Of a stretch of 64,000 nt of DNA, positions 8,083 through 17,121 are shown one piece after another (the stretch's first letter is position 1; each line of letters begins with the position of its first letter). The position numbers were made by a program, and so were the translations under genes. The stretch spans positions 23,669-87,668 of the forward strand of contig NZ_PYAS01000020.1 of the NCBI RefSeq assembly GCF_003014695.1. Direction: 5' to 3'. Source of the stretch: Dyadobacter jiangsuensis (lineage in GTDB: Bacteria > Bacteroidota > Bacteroidia > Cytophagales > Spirosomataceae). The notes beneath the pieces are model-generated. The model was given only the letters and a program-made list of their open reading frames with translations, was not told the DNA's origin and did not search any database.

Positions 8083-9959
8083 CATATATCCGCTTTTGGG
8101 ATATTTGACAGAATACCGCAAATTCAACTCTTTGCTTTCTCCCGCAGGTAGTGACAAGTTCCAGGTAAGCTCGCCGGTATTCTCATCCACCTTTGCATCC
8201 TAGGCCGACTTATCAAATACCTCGACATCTTTACTCCGTGCTAACGGGTATTGATCCTTCACCACGATCCTGACAGGTACCTTCTTCGTGTTGCGCAACG
8301 CAATACGGTACGAGCGATTTTCGGTCACGTTACTTCCCAGGAATTGCCTTTTGGTATAGCTCTTTACCTGTTCGCGGCGCACGGACACCGATTTATCCAC
8401 ACCAAAAGAAAGGCTGAGCGTATCCTCTGCATTGGCCGGATCGAGACGGGTTTTGCCTACGTAGCTGTTTTCGAGATACAGATTCACGTCGCCAGGAAGC
8501 AAATTCAGATTCGCCCATGACGGCAGGTAAGCATTCAAAAACACCTCTTGCCTCACTTTTGGGACGGCAAGGTATTCGTAATAACTGTCGGAAATTTGTT
8601 CTGTTTTCAGATCCGCGGTGTAAGTTTTACCGTCGGACAACAAGGTGTAAGCAACGGGGATTTCGTAGGTTACGCTCGTTGGTGCTTCTTTTTCACTGGT
8701 ATTAAGACCAATAGACGCACCCTGCGCCAAACTCATACCGGCAACACGCGAGGCCAACCTTTTACTCTTCCCGCCGTAGCCTACCACAGCTACTTCCTGC
8801 AAAGCTTTAACATCCGGTTGTAGATTAATATCAATACGCCGGTCTGTTATGACCTGTGATTGAGCGACATAACCAACAAAAGCAAAAGTCAACTGACGCT
8901 GTTTTGCCGGTAGATTGCCTGGAATTGACAATTGATAAAAGCCATTGACATCCGTAGTCGTTCCGACATTCGTTCCCGTGATAATCACCGAAACCCCTGG
9001 TATCGGCCCATTCTGCTCGTCTTTTACAAATCCGCTGACTTCCGTGATACTATTATTGCCCGGAAGATCGTCCGTCGAGACCGCCTGATACTGGCTATAA
9101 TCGTTTGGAGAGCCCCAGTACCAAGTCTTCAACTCCGGTACCAGCAATTTGTCTTTCGGATTGGCCGATGAAAGGATCAGTTTCACTTTCTTCCAATCTT
9201 CGCCGGAGTATTGGTACAGCCCCGCTTTGAATTGCAATGATAGCGGCGTCGATAAATCCGTCAGCTTCGCATCATAGCTCGGGTACCAGCCCGCATCCGC
9301 CAAATAGTAGCTCAATTCCAGTTTGACCTGTGCAGCTTTCTTTGCCGAAACCGTTACCACGATTTCCATCGTAGCCTTTTGAGAATCTGTAATGAGGGGT
9401 GAGAGTTCCTTGCCTACGGCTTTGAGGCTATCGTCCCACTTTTTGATATTGTTGGCAGTTTCTTTTGCAAAACCTCAATCAACCTTTTTCGCTGAAATTC
9501 AATGGCCTCCTTTAATTCCAGTGTCTTCACGGCAACCTTGTCCCCGCCCAATTGCTGGTTTTTAATCAGCATTTCCTCTTCCTGCTTATAAATCTGCTCC
9601 ATACCGCGCTCGAAGGCGAGTTTTTCCTTAAAAGCCTCGCTCCTGGCCTCCAACTGCTTCATGGTCTTTGATTTCTCCCCTTCCTGGTTGTAATTCATTT
9701 TGGGTAAAACCGACAAAACGGTTAGATCGGCCAGACCTGAAAGCCGGATGCTCTCCTTATCCAGCGACCCCGACAGCCCCTTGAATACCAGTTCATGCAT
9801 ACCTTCATCCAATGCCACGGCGATATCCCTCGTCACTTCCGCACCATTTCGGTACATCGTAACTTGCCTGATACTGCTGTTTACGACTTGCGTCTTTTGT
9901 GCAAGTGCCTGAAACGACAAAAAGGTCGCCAAAACAATGCAAGCGGAAGATATTCGCAT
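8071..9959 (-). pseudogene. MuiA-like DUF4139 secreted protein, broken by a frameshift and a stop
   Basis: The original frame starts at ATG 9959 with a signal peptide (MRISSACIVLATFLSFQALAQ), then a DUF4140-like N-terminal region, a Lys/Glu-rich coiled coil, and a DUF4139 barrel-like domain (ELSYYLADAGWYPSYDAKL). Inserted in DUF4139 is a carboxypeptidase-regulatory-like/plug-like module (VSGFVKDEQNGPIPGVSVII ... VAVVGYGG). Two lesions are seen. A run of four A on the plus strand (9469-9472), where five restore the frame, separates the N-terminal part (to 9414) from the rest. An in-frame TAG at 8200-8202 removes the last 42 residues, whose frame continues open to 8071. Either lesion could be a sequencing error. 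The family is linked to envelope or mucoidy phenotypes, but the function is poorly known. Confidence 0.8.
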
Positions 9960-10116
9960 GTTTATATTTTGATTAAGGTGAGTCGGGATTGACAAGAGAT
10001 CATGTTCAAAAAGTAATCAAAAAAAGTAAAACACAAGCGCTCTAAGTAACCTCAACTAACAAAAGGCACTTCTCACTTATCCCGCATTCCCTTATCTTTA
10101 ACCAAAAAAATACTTG

Positions 10117-11031
10117 ATGCTGGATATTGTAATCGAAGCCCGCAAGGCGGCAATCAGTGAATCGGTGGTGGTGAAGCGGATACTTCCTTTTCGCCTCAGG
10201 AGGATGGTCGGGCCATTCATTTTTATGGATCACGCAGGGCCGCTGGGTTCAGTTCCCGCCAACCCGTCCTCGATGGATGTGCTGCCGCACCCGCATATCG
10301 GGCTGTCCACAGTGAGCTATTTGTTTGACGGACAAGTTACACACCGCGATAGTACGGGAGCCCAGCAGATCATTAAGCCCGGCGAAGTAAACTGGATGAC
10401 GGCCGGCAGTGGCATTGCCCATTCGGAGCGTTTCGAAGATCCGGCGGCGCTGGCTGGCGGACTGGAAATGATCCAGACGTGGGTCGCATTACCCGAAAAG
10501 GATGAAGAATCTACCCCGACTTTCAGGAATTACACCAAAAGCGAGCTACCGGTATTCACCGACAAAGGTGTGTGGATGCGACTCATTGCCGGCGACGCAT
10601 TTGGCCTTTCCAACGGCGTCGAAACCCTCTCGCCGCTGTTTTATCTGCATGTCGTGTTGGAGGCGGGCGCTGTTTTTCGAGTTCCTGACGGATATTCCGA
10701 GCGGGCTATCTATGTAGTGAAAGGTTCTGTGGAAACCGCCGGCCACTTCTATGAGCCCGGCAAAATGCTGGTTTTCAATAAGAATGCGGAGCCGGTTATC
10801 AAAGCCCGGGAAAATACCACCCTGATGCTGCTCGGCGGCGAGCCGCTTGGCGAACGTTTTATATGGTGGAACTTTGTTTCGTCCCGGAAAGAGCGCATTG
10901 AGCAGGCGAAGGAGGATTGGAAACAAGGGCGCATTCAGCTGCCGCCAGCCGACGACCACGAGTTTATCCCCCTGCCCGAGGACTATTCGCGTCCGGCGGG
11001 GGCTCCTCCCCGGCCGGAACCGCTTTCCTGA
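10117..11031 (+). CDS. Pirin family protein
   Basis: 304 residues from ATG 10117 (a TTG precedes it directly). It is a bicupin; the N-terminal cupin carries the metal ligands His58 and His60 (LPHPHIGLSTV), His102 and Glu104 (GIAHSERF), with the pirin signature WMTAGSGIAHSE. The C-terminal pirin domain (FYEPGKMLVF, GGEPLGERFIWWNFV) is complete. Bacterial pirins are Fe-dependent cytoplasmic proteins with quercetinase or redox-sensing activity; which applies here is unknown. It stands alone on the plus strand and ends at a 20-bp hairpin shared with the convergent AraC gene. Confidence 0.93.
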   Translation: MLDIVIEARKAAISESVVVKRILPFRLRRMVGPFIFMDHAGPLGSVPANPSSMDVLPHPHIGLSTVSYLFDGQVTHRDSTGAQQIIKPGEVNWMTAGSGIAHSERFEDPAALAGGLEMIQTWVALPEKDEESTPTFRNYTKSELPVFTDKGVWMRLIAGDAFGLSNGVETLSPLFYLHVVLEAGAVFRVPDGYSERAIYVVKGSVETAGHFYEPGKMLVFNKNAEPVIKARENTTLMLLGGEPLGERFIWWNFVSSRKERIEQAKEDWKQGRIQLPPADDHEFIPLPEDYSRPAGAPPRPEPLS

Positions 11032-11046
11032 TATTCATACATTATA

Positions 11047-11098
11047 CCGTGTTGCAAATTTCCTGATGCACTGAAACGTCAGGAAATTTGCAACACGG
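11047..11098. terminator. 20-bp bidirectional hairpin terminator
   Basis: Arms at 11047-11066 (CCGTGTTGCAAATTTCCTGA) and 11079-11098 are perfectly complementary. It lies between the convergent pirin and AraC genes. Confidence 0.8.
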
Positions 11099-11113
11099 CT
11101 ATACTGGTAGTTT

Positions 11114-11932
11114 TCAACTGGCCAACCTCGAAGGCGGCACGCCGAACATCTTTTTGAATGCAAACGAGAAATGGGAAAGGTCTTCGAAACCGATTTCGAG
11201 GTACACCTCTGAGGCCGCGCGCCCCTTTTCCTTGATCAGGTAATGCGCCTCCTGCAATCTGCGCTGTTGCAGCCAGCGGCTCGGTGATGTGTGAAATATA
11301 TGTTCAAAATCGCGCTTGAATGTCGCCAGGCTACGGCCCGTCAGATAAGCAAACCGGTTCATTTGCACATTGAAATGGAAGTTTTTGTTCATGAATGCTT
11401 CCAGATCGATCTTACCCGGCTCACTGAAATCGAACAAAATATCTTTCATCGCGGGCGACGAGCGCAAAAGGATCATAATTGCTTCCCGCAATTTCAAGGC
11501 CTGTAAATCCACATCGATCAGCTGGTCGTCCTCGCAGTAGGGCATCAGCGAATCCATAAATCCTTTCACGAGCCCTCCGCCTTTCAATGCAATCACCGAC
11601 CCCGCTTCCAGGCTGTGTGCATGATCGGCCTGGTACCCGTGTTCCATGGCGAAACTTCTCAGCGTTTCCTGGTCGAGGTAAACCGAAACGGATTTAAAAA
11701 CGCCGTCCGAGGGTGGTTGTTTGATAAATTTCAGTAATTGGTTGCGCCGGGTAAACCGGTAATCGCCTGGTTTGAAAACATATTCCTGTTCCCCGTTGTT
11801 GATCGTAAGTGTCCCCGAAATCTGATAACTGAACACGTGCTCGGGTGCAAACTGCTCTCCCTCGCGGTTCCGGGTGAAATAGCAGGAATACGCGATGGGA
11901 GATTTATGTGTGTTGGATTTAAGATCGGCCAT
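11114..11932 (-). CDS. AraC family transcriptional regulator
   Basis: 272 residues from ATG 11932. The C-terminal 100 residues hold the double helix-turn-helix: FAYLTGRSLATFKRDFEHIF for the first and the conserved EVYLEIGFEDLSHFSFAFKK for the second. The N-terminal part (FSYQISGTLTINNGEQEYVF) is a cupin-like sensing domain. It lies 15 bp downstream of an SDR gene on the same strand, so the two are probably co-transcribed and the regulator likely controls that small operon. Inducer unknown. Confidence 0.9.
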   Translation of the reverse strand: MADLKSNTHKSPIAYSCYFTRNREGEQFAPEHVFSYQISGTLTINNGEQEYVFKPGDYRFTRRNQLLKFIKQPPSDGVFKSVSVYLDQETLRSFAMEHGYQADHAHSLEAGSVIALKGGGLVKGFMDSLMPYCEDDQLIDVDLQALKLREAIMILLRSSPAMKDILFDFSEPGKIDLEAFMNKNFHFNVQMNRFAYLTGRSLATFKRDFEHIFHTSPSRWLQQRRLQEAHYLIKEKGRAASEVYLEIGFEDLSHFSFAFKKMFGVPPSRLAS

Positions 11933-11947
11933 GAACAAAGTTAGCGA

Positions 11948-12835
11948 TTAGGCGTTCTTTTTGATGCCGGTGTACCATTTGCCCATGGAGGTTTCCAGAA
12001 AATCCTCCGATTCGTGGTGGTCGGTTGAAATGCTTACCTCTTCCCACGCTTCCATCTCTGCCTTCCGGGCCTGGTCGGCGCTTTTCAATATGCCGATCGC
12101 CTCGCTACCCAGTACCAGGTGAACAGGCGGGGCGGGATGCACAGCCAAAGCTACCATTACATCGGCAGCTCTTTCCGGGTCGCCCACGGGCACAAATTTA
12201 CCGGATTTGAAATAGTCGGTGCGCTGATTGACCATCTCATAACCTTCGATTTCACGGGCATAAGTCATGGAAGCGCCTGCCCAGTCAGTACGGAAACCAC
12301 CCGGCTCCACACTCGTTACATGAATGCCCAGTGGAGCCACTTCTTTGGCGAGCGCTTCGGTGAACCCGCCCAGCCCGAATTTGGCCGCCTGGTACATCGT
12401 GAGTCCCGCATTGCCGACACGGCCTCCCACCGAGCTGATCTGCAAAATACGGCCGCTTCTTTGCTGGCGCATGTAAGGCAACACGGCGCGGGTGATTTCG
12501 ATCGGCGCGTAGAGATTTGTTTCTAACTGGCTGCGAACCTGCTCATCGGTATAGGCCTCGGCGGCGCCGATGATCCCGAAACCGGCATTGTTCACCAGCA
12601 CGTCAATGCGTCCGAAATGCGAAACGGCATCGGCCACCACGCGGTAAACCTGCTCGTAATCCGTCACGTCCAATGAAACCGGATAAATCTGATCGCCATA
12701 TTGTGCCACCAGTTCATCGAGTTGCGCGGTGTTCCGTGCTGTGGCAACCAATTTATCTCCGCTTTTCAAAACTGCTTCTGCAAGGTTGCGTCCCAATCCG
12801 CGGGAGCTGCCTGTAATAAACCATACTTTTGTCAT
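11948..12835 (-). CDS. Short-chain dehydrogenase/reductase (SDR)
   Basis: 295 residues. The Rossmann nucleotide-binding motif TGSSRGLG is at 9-16, NNAG at 82-85, the catalytic Ser at about 134-135 (ISSVGG) and the catalytic Tyr148/Lys152 (YQAAK). It is a classical NAD(P)-dependent oxidoreductase of the group often found next to AraC regulators; the substrate is unknown. A TAnnTTTG-type box (TACTTTTG; plus-strand CAAAAGTA at 12860-12867) lies about 25 nt before the start, supporting transcription of the SDR-AraC pair from here. Confidence 0.92.
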   Translation of the reverse strand: MTKVWFITGSSRGLGRNLAEAVLKSGDKLVATARNTAQLDELVAQYGDQIYPVSLDVTDYEQVYRVVADAVSHFGRIDVLVNNAGFGIIGAAEAYTDEQVRSQLETNLYAPIEITRAVLPYMRQQRSGRILQISSVGGRVGNAGLTMYQAAKFGLGGFTEALAKEVAPLGIHVTSVEPGGFRTDWAGASMTYAREIEGYEMVNQRTDYFKSGKFVPVGDPERAADVMVALAVHPAPPVHLVLGSEAIGILKSADQARKAEMEAWEEVSISTDHHESEDFLETSMGKWYTGIKKNA

Positions 12836-12924
12836 TGTCTTTGTGTTTTAAGTACAATGCAAAAGTAGCTTGCGTCGAAGGGCGTGACTTTGTTGAAAAG
12901 CTCAGAGTTGCTTTGTTAAAAAGC

Positions 12925-13602
12925 TCATCGCTGCAATACGTAAAAGTATATTTCGGTGCGAATCTCGAAACCCAGCGATTCGTACACGCCTATCGCACGG
13001 GTATTATCCGCCTTCACGTGCAGGAAAGGCTGTTCGCCGGCCTGTTGAATGCGGCTTACCTGCCGGAGGAGTAAATGCCTCGCATATCCCTTGCCCAGAT
13101 GATCGGGATGCGTGCAAACAGCACTGATTTCCGCGTAGCCTTCCGGATGCATCCGTTGCCCGGCCATGGCTACAAGCTTGCCGTCGTCGAAAATTCCTTC
13201 GTAGTGTCCAAACCGGATAGTTTCCTCTGAAAATGGACCGGGAGCAGTAAGACTGGTCAATGCCACCATTTCCGGAACATACTCCAATGTGAGCGGAACG
13301 GTCGCCGGGCCGCCAGATCCCGGATTCTCCGGGCCGCGGTAGAGCATCTGGTAGCCGGGTACGGCTGCCAAAAGTTGCCACGGCTGCGGTATTTCCACGT
13401 TTTCGTTGCTCACAAATATCACGTTGCTATCGAAGGGAATGGCTTCATACAATGCAGGTAAGCCTTGCAGCGCCGGACCTTCCACCGCTACAAAAGGCGA
13501 AACTGCCGGTTGGAAATAGGCCGAACCTCCCTGCACGTTTCCGAGCACTCGGTTGTGTGTACGCAATGCATGCCAGGCCGGATTGTCGAGGATTTGTTTC
13601 AT
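12925..13602 (-). CDS. GNAT family N-acetyltransferase
   Basis: 225 residues. The C-terminal half has the acetyl-CoA binding core of GNAT enzymes: ISAVCTHPDHLGKGYARHLL (the R/Q-x-x-G-x-G/A loop) followed by LHVKADNTRAIGVYESLGFE, a classic motif B/C region (FR47-like). The N-terminal half (VEGPALQGLPALYEAIP) is a degenerate domain typical of this subgroup. The substrate is unknown. The gene stands apart from the SDR pair and is preceded by a hairpin-containing gap. Confidence 0.9.
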   Translation of the reverse strand: MKQILDNPAWHALRTHNRVLGNVQGGSAYFQPAVSPFVAVEGPALQGLPALYEAIPFDSNVIFVSNENVEIPQPWQLLAAVPGYQMLYRGPENPGSGGPATVPLTLEYVPEMVALTSLTAPGPFSEETIRFGHYEGIFDDGKLVAMAGQRMHPEGYAEISAVCTHPDHLGKGYARHLLLRQVSRIQQAGEQPFLHVKADNTRAIGVYESLGFEIRTEIYFYVLQR

Positions 13603-13919
13603 TTTGAATAGTTACTTCTCGGGCTGACTTATGCCAGCCAGCTGTTTCATCGGTCAACAACAGCTGCCGCGGCTTTGTTGCATTCGCGGGCGTAAAAACA
13701 AAAAAGTGGCTGCTATGAAAAGCAGCCACTTTTGCCAAAACACACGAAAACACTATTCGAAACAGAAGGCCGCAAAGCCACTTCATGCTAGTCAATAACG
13801 GGTTGTCGGCCCGTATTTTGCTTGCGCAAAATTGATATGACAAATATCGGGAAAGCGGAGCCGATCGGCCCGCACGATCTGTCCGAAGATTAGGACAATC
13901 TGAACATCGGCCTCACCAG
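13603..13919. other. Intergenic region with hairpin, no convincing gene
   Basis: About 317 bp between the AraC gene (-) and the GNAT gene (-). Apart from the terminator at 13702-13733 nothing is supported. A Cys-rich open frame crosses it on the minus strand but runs through the terminator and into the GNAT gene in another frame. Confidence 0.5.
13702..13733 (-). terminator. Hairpin terminator
   Basis: AAAAGTGGCTGCT (13702-13714) pairs with AGCAGCCACTTTT (13721-13733). On the minus strand it is followed by TTGTTTTTA, so it probably ends the AraC transcript from 14741. Confidence 0.75.
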
Positions 13920-14741
13920 CTAGCGGGCGCCGGCGCGGAACTCTTCCGGGGTGAGTCCGGTCTGCTTTTTGAAAAAACGTGCAAAATAGGATTGATCGCT
14001 AAACCCTAACCCATAGGCTATTTCCTTCACCGAATGCTGCCGGTGGTACAGCTCCCGTTTCGCTTCAATGAGCATGAGGCGGTAGAGCAGCTTGCTCACC
14101 GTCGTTTTCATTTTTTCGCGAAGGAGCTCGTTCACCCTCTTCGGTGTAAGACCAATTTCCCGGGCATAAAATGCGGCCGACTTTTCCTGTCGGTAATGCA
14201 TTTGCATCAATTGAAACAGCTTTACCAGTCGGTGATCCTCGGCACCAGCTACCCTGTGGCTACGCTTGCCAAAACGGTAGAGATGGGTAAGGTAGGCCGT
14301 CGTATATTTCAGAAGTAACGTTAAATCCGCTGCGCCGGCACATTCGAGTAGTATGAGGTCGAAAAGCTGCGTCAAAGGCATCAGCATTTCGGGAGGAATG
14401 ACGAATGCCTCGTTTTCAAAAGGCAGAAATAGCTGGCGTAAATGCGGCTCGTCGATGCGGTCGAAAACATCATGTGCAAACACGATCGTACGCGCACGCG
14501 GGAGCGTGGCCGCAGGAATGGAATGAACCTGATTAGGCGCCAGCAAAAAAACTTCATTGGCCTTTACCGGAAATGATTCGAAGTCGATATGATGGGTACC
14601 GCCGCTCTCGGAAAACCAGACAATGGCAAAAAAACTGATACGGTGGCTCGGCGCATGATCCCCCAATGCAAGGCCGCTATCCGACGCCATAAAACGCGCC
14701 GGTGGTAGTTCATGCAAGGGAAAATCGGTATGTTGTGCCAT
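13920..14741 (-). CDS. AraC family transcriptional regulator beside the lanthipeptide precursor
   Basis: 273 residues from ATG 14741 (MAQHTDFPLHEL). A longer frame up to 14819 would run through a large dyad and a promoter box and is rejected. The N-terminal cupin-like domain (FPVKANEVFLLAPNQVHSI) precedes a typical C-terminal AraC DNA-binding domain (YAREIGLTPKRVNELLREK; IAYGLGFSDQSYFARFFKKQ; TGLTPEEFR). It is the next gene after the 50-residue precursor on the same strand, 95 bp away, with its own promoter and leader hairpin, so it may or may not belong to the cluster. Confidence 0.88.
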   Translation of the reverse strand: MAQHTDFPLHELPPARFMASDSGLALGDHAPSHRISFFAIVWFSESGGTHHIDFESFPVKANEVFLLAPNQVHSIPAATLPRARTIVFAHDVFDRIDEPHLRQLFLPFENEAFVIPPEMLMPLTQLFDLILLECAGAADLTLLLKYTTAYLTHLYRFGKRSHRVAGAEDHRLVKLFQLMQMHYRQEKSAAFYAREIGLTPKRVNELLREKMKTTVSKLLYRLMLIEAKRELYHRQHSVKEIAYGLGFSDQSYFARFFKKQTGLTPEEFRAGAR

Positions 14742-14767
14742 GGGCAATCGACCGTGAGATCTTGTTA

Positions 14768-14805
14768 TGTGGAACGTGCCGGGGATCTCCCCGACGCGTT
14801 CCACA
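14768..14805. promoter_or_regulatory. Large dyad in the AraC leader
   Basis: The two 19-nt halves (14768-14786 and 14787-14805) are reverse complements at 16 of 19 positions, with outer arms TGTGGAACG/CGTTCCACA and inner arms CGGGGA/TCCCCG. It lies 27-64 nt before the ATG, between it and a TAGTTTTG -7 box (plus-strand CAAAACTA at 14817-14824). It could be an operator or an mRNA leader hairpin; it may also end the precursor transcript. Confidence 0.6.
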
Positions 14806-14836
14806 AATTTACATACCAAAACTACACTGTCACTTT

Positions 14837-14989
14837 TTACATCAGGATTGTTCTACATGACATTGTACTGTGCGTGGTATCTAACTGTATAAAGTCCTTA
14901 TTACCACCGGCTTTTGAGACGCCTTTGAGCCGTGCCACTGTGATTCTGACCAATTGGAGCTTTGACTGAGATGATGCTTGCGTTTTCAT
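14837..14989 (-). CDS. lanA: Putative class I lanthipeptide precursor (50 residues)
   Basis: A 50-codon frame from ATG 14989 to TAA 14837. The leader reads MKTQASSQSK then LQLVRITVARLKGVSKAGG; the L-x-L-x-x-I-T-V-A-x-L pattern ending in a double glycine (28-29) is that of Bacteroidetes class I lanthipeptide leaders. The core after GG is 21 residues: NKDFIQLD, then TTHSTMSCRT, then ILM. It holds four Thr (38, 39, 42, 47), two Ser (41, 44) and a single Cys (45), all in the last 13 residues. It lies 123 bp downstream of the kinase gene in the LanB-regulator-kinase series. LanB would dehydrate Ser/Thr. A single Cys allows at most one thioether ring. Assignment rests on leader pattern and location, not on a database match. 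Confidence 0.75.
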   Translation of the reverse strand: MKTQASSQSKLQLVRITVARLKGVSKAGGNKDFIQLDTTHSTMSCRTILM

Positions 14990-15112
14990 CGGGTAGGTTA
15001 TCGTTTAAAGGTTATCACTATCCCGAAATAAGACAGTAAAAACATTCCTTTTAAACTTTTTATACCAACGTAAGTGGACGTTCGACCAAAGTGCGAATCC
15101 TGTCGTACAAGG

Positions 15113-16249
15113 CTATTGTACTGGTATTTGTACAGAAACCTTAAACTCGGTCTCAGTTTCAAACTTTCCAAATTTGTACCGTCCTGGAAAATAAATCGCC
15201 AACCGTCTTTCCAGGTTAACCAGCCCGATGCCGCCACTTCCCGACTTACTCCTCAGCGGCTGCGATGGCTTGCTATTGGTAATATCAAAAGTTAAGGTGT
15301 CGCCTTGCACAGTAACTTGAATATCAACGAATGAATCGTGACGGGTGGAATGAACACCATGCTTGAACGCATTTTCAACCAGGGTAATCAGGGAAACAGT
15401 GGGAACACGGTGCGTCTCTTTAATTTGCCCGTGTTGCTCCACATTAATCTGACAGCGATGGCTACTGCGTATCGATTCCAATTCGACATACAGGCTCATA
15501 TATTCGAGTTCTGTTTCCAGCCTGGTAAACTCATCGTCCATCTTGTACAACGATAATCTCAGAATCTCAGAAACTTTCTGCAAGTACTCCGCGGCGTCTT
15601 CCGAAACGGGTAAGACCTTGGCGTAAGCGGCATTTAGTACATTGAAAACAAAGTGAGGGTTAATCTGAGACTTCAATGCTTTCAACTCCATAGTACGGGC
15701 GTCATCCTGAATCTTTTGCCTCATAAAACGCTCATTAGCAGCATACTTAGCCGTTTTCAAAGAGGCAGGCAATATAAAGAATTGCACGTCGGAAATGTCA
15801 TTACCAAATACCAACCATGCAGCAGGGTCTCGGAAGTTGAAGGGTACAAGATACATACTGGCATACATCCTATACCTTTCTGTCATGTTTTCCAATCCAA
15901 AAAAATGATCTACGGCCGAATACAACGCAAACGAAAACACGTGATTAATCGCCAAAGCGAAAATGAAGAGAGTAAGAAAAAGGAAGAAGCCTTTTAAGTA
16001 ATCACGAAGCAAATAAAAGAATCCAACGCACAGATAGTATTCCGGAATTACCTTCATGAAATAGCCAAAGCTCGCGATCGATACGGTTGGATCCGCATTC
16101 TTCTTTAATATCGTCGGCAATGCATACGAATAATGCAGCAAAATAAACAAGACCCAGAAAAGAATATGATACGAAATCCTTAATCCCTGCGTCCGGGGAA
16201 ACAGCAGCCTCTCTATCAATGATCCCCTCTTTGTAATATCGTTATTCAT
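15113..16249 (-). CDS. LytS/YehU-type sensor histidine kinase of the lanthipeptide cluster
   Basis: 378 residues. Four hydrophobic segments lie in the first 160 residues (ISYHILFWVLFILLHYSYAL; YYLCVGFFYLL; FFLFLTLFIFALAINHVFSF; VQFFILPASL). The cytoplasmic part is a His_kinase (PF06580-type) domain with His199 in LKSQINPHFVFNVLN and an N box LITLVENAFKHG, then an ATPase lid GGIGLVNLERRL. Kinases of this class pair with LytTR regulators; its partner starts 9 bp upstream in the same operon. Membrane-embedded sensors of this kind often detect peptides, so sensing of the cluster's own product is a reasonable inference. Confidence 0.92.
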   Translation of the reverse strand: MNNDITKRGSLIERLLFPRTQGLRISYHILFWVLFILLHYSYALPTILKKNADPTVSIASFGYFMKVIPEYYLCVGFFYLLRDYLKGFFLFLTLFIFALAINHVFSFALYSAVDHFFGLENMTERYRMYASMYLVPFNFRDPAAWLVFGNDISDVQFFILPASLKTAKYAANERFMRQKIQDDARTMELKALKSQINPHFVFNVLNAAYAKVLPVSEDAAEYLQKVSEILRLSLYKMDDEFTRLETELEYMSLYVELESIRSSHRCQINVEQHGQIKETHRVPTVSLITLVENAFKHGVHSTRHDSFVDIQVTVQGDTLTFDITNSKPSQPLRSKSGSGGIGLVNLERRLAIYFPGRYKFGKFETETEFKVSVQIPVQ

Positions 16250-16258
16250 TCAGCGGGC

Positions 16259-17062
16259 TTATCTTTCGGTCAGTTGACGGAGCACTTCGTCCCGCGTGGG
16301 CGACACGGCAATCGACACTTTCATGCCGTTGAGCATGGTAACCATGTTTCCTTCAATCATCTTGATCATGTTACGGTTGACAATGTAGGATCTGTGTGTC
16401 CTGACGAACGTGGGAGAAGGCAGGCGGGTCGTCATGGCAGCCATGGAAGCTAACGTTACCAGCACGCCGTCGGAATAATATACTTTCACGTAATCTTTCA
16501 ATCCCTCGACAAAGTAGATGTCCTTGAACCAGACACAATACATTTTGCGATCGGCCCGGATCCACATGTATTCTTCCTGAGCGGTATCAGGCCGCTGTTC
16601 GGGAAGAACGGGCGCTGGCGCCTGCTGGCGATCGGCCCCGTCATGAGGACCCGCCTCGGAGATCGCCCGAGCCCTTTCGTGTGACAAATGGCTGTCGCCG
16701 ATGAGCCTTCTCACCTTGGTGACGGCTTTCAAAAATCGGTCGAAACCAACGGGTTTCAATAAAAAAGCGGTAACGTCGAATGTAAAACCGTCTACTGCAT
16801 ACTCAGGATAGGCTGTCGTCATGATCACGTGCGCATCCGGAGCATGAACGATATTCAGCAGATCAAGGCCCGATAGCTCAGGCATGTTCACATCCAGAAA
16901 AATAATATCCGGCTTGACCTCCGGGATCATCTCCAGCGCCTCCAATGCATTATAGCAACTTCCTGCGTAGGTCAACCAACTAAGTTTTGAAATCAGAAAT
17001 TTAAGGACTTCATGAGCCGGTTCCTCATCATCCACAATGAGGCAACTAATTTTCCCTGTCAT
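16259..17062 (-). CDS. LytTR family response regulator of the lanthipeptide cluster
   Basis: 267 residues. The receiver domain (1-125) has the acidic pocket VDDEE (10-14), phospho-acceptor Asp57 (IIFLDVNMP) and the conserved Lys in FLLKPVGFD. The C-terminal LytTR DNA-binding domain (about 165-265) shows the typical IYFVEGLKDYVKVY and FVRTHRSYIVNRNMI motifs. It is 9 bp from the kinase gene and 59 bp from the LanB gene, all on the minus strand. It likely binds direct repeats upstream of the cluster promoters; no repeats were identified with confidence. Confidence 0.94.
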   Translation of the reverse strand: MTGKISCLIVDDEEPAHEVLKFLISKLSWLTYAGSCYNALEALEMIPEVKPDIIFLDVNMPELSGLDLLNIVHAPDAHVIMTTAYPEYAVDGFTFDVTAFLLKPVGFDRFLKAVTKVRRLIGDSHLSHERARAISEAGPHDGADRQQAPAPVLPEQRPDTAQEEYMWIRADRKMYCVWFKDIYFVEGLKDYVKVYYSDGVLVTLASMAAMTTRLPSPTFVRTHRSYIVNRNMIKMIEGNMVTMLNGMKVSIAVSPTRDEVLRQLTER

Positions 17063-17121
17063 ACTTAAACCGCGTCCGGGTAGTAACTTATGAACTTACT
17101 GCCCGTGCAAAGCAAATTCCG

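Noticed and set aside
13445..13843. 132-codon minus-strand frame with MKWLCGLLFRIVFSCVLAKV
   Set aside because: It runs through a terminator hairpin and into the GNAT gene in another frame; no promoter or family support.
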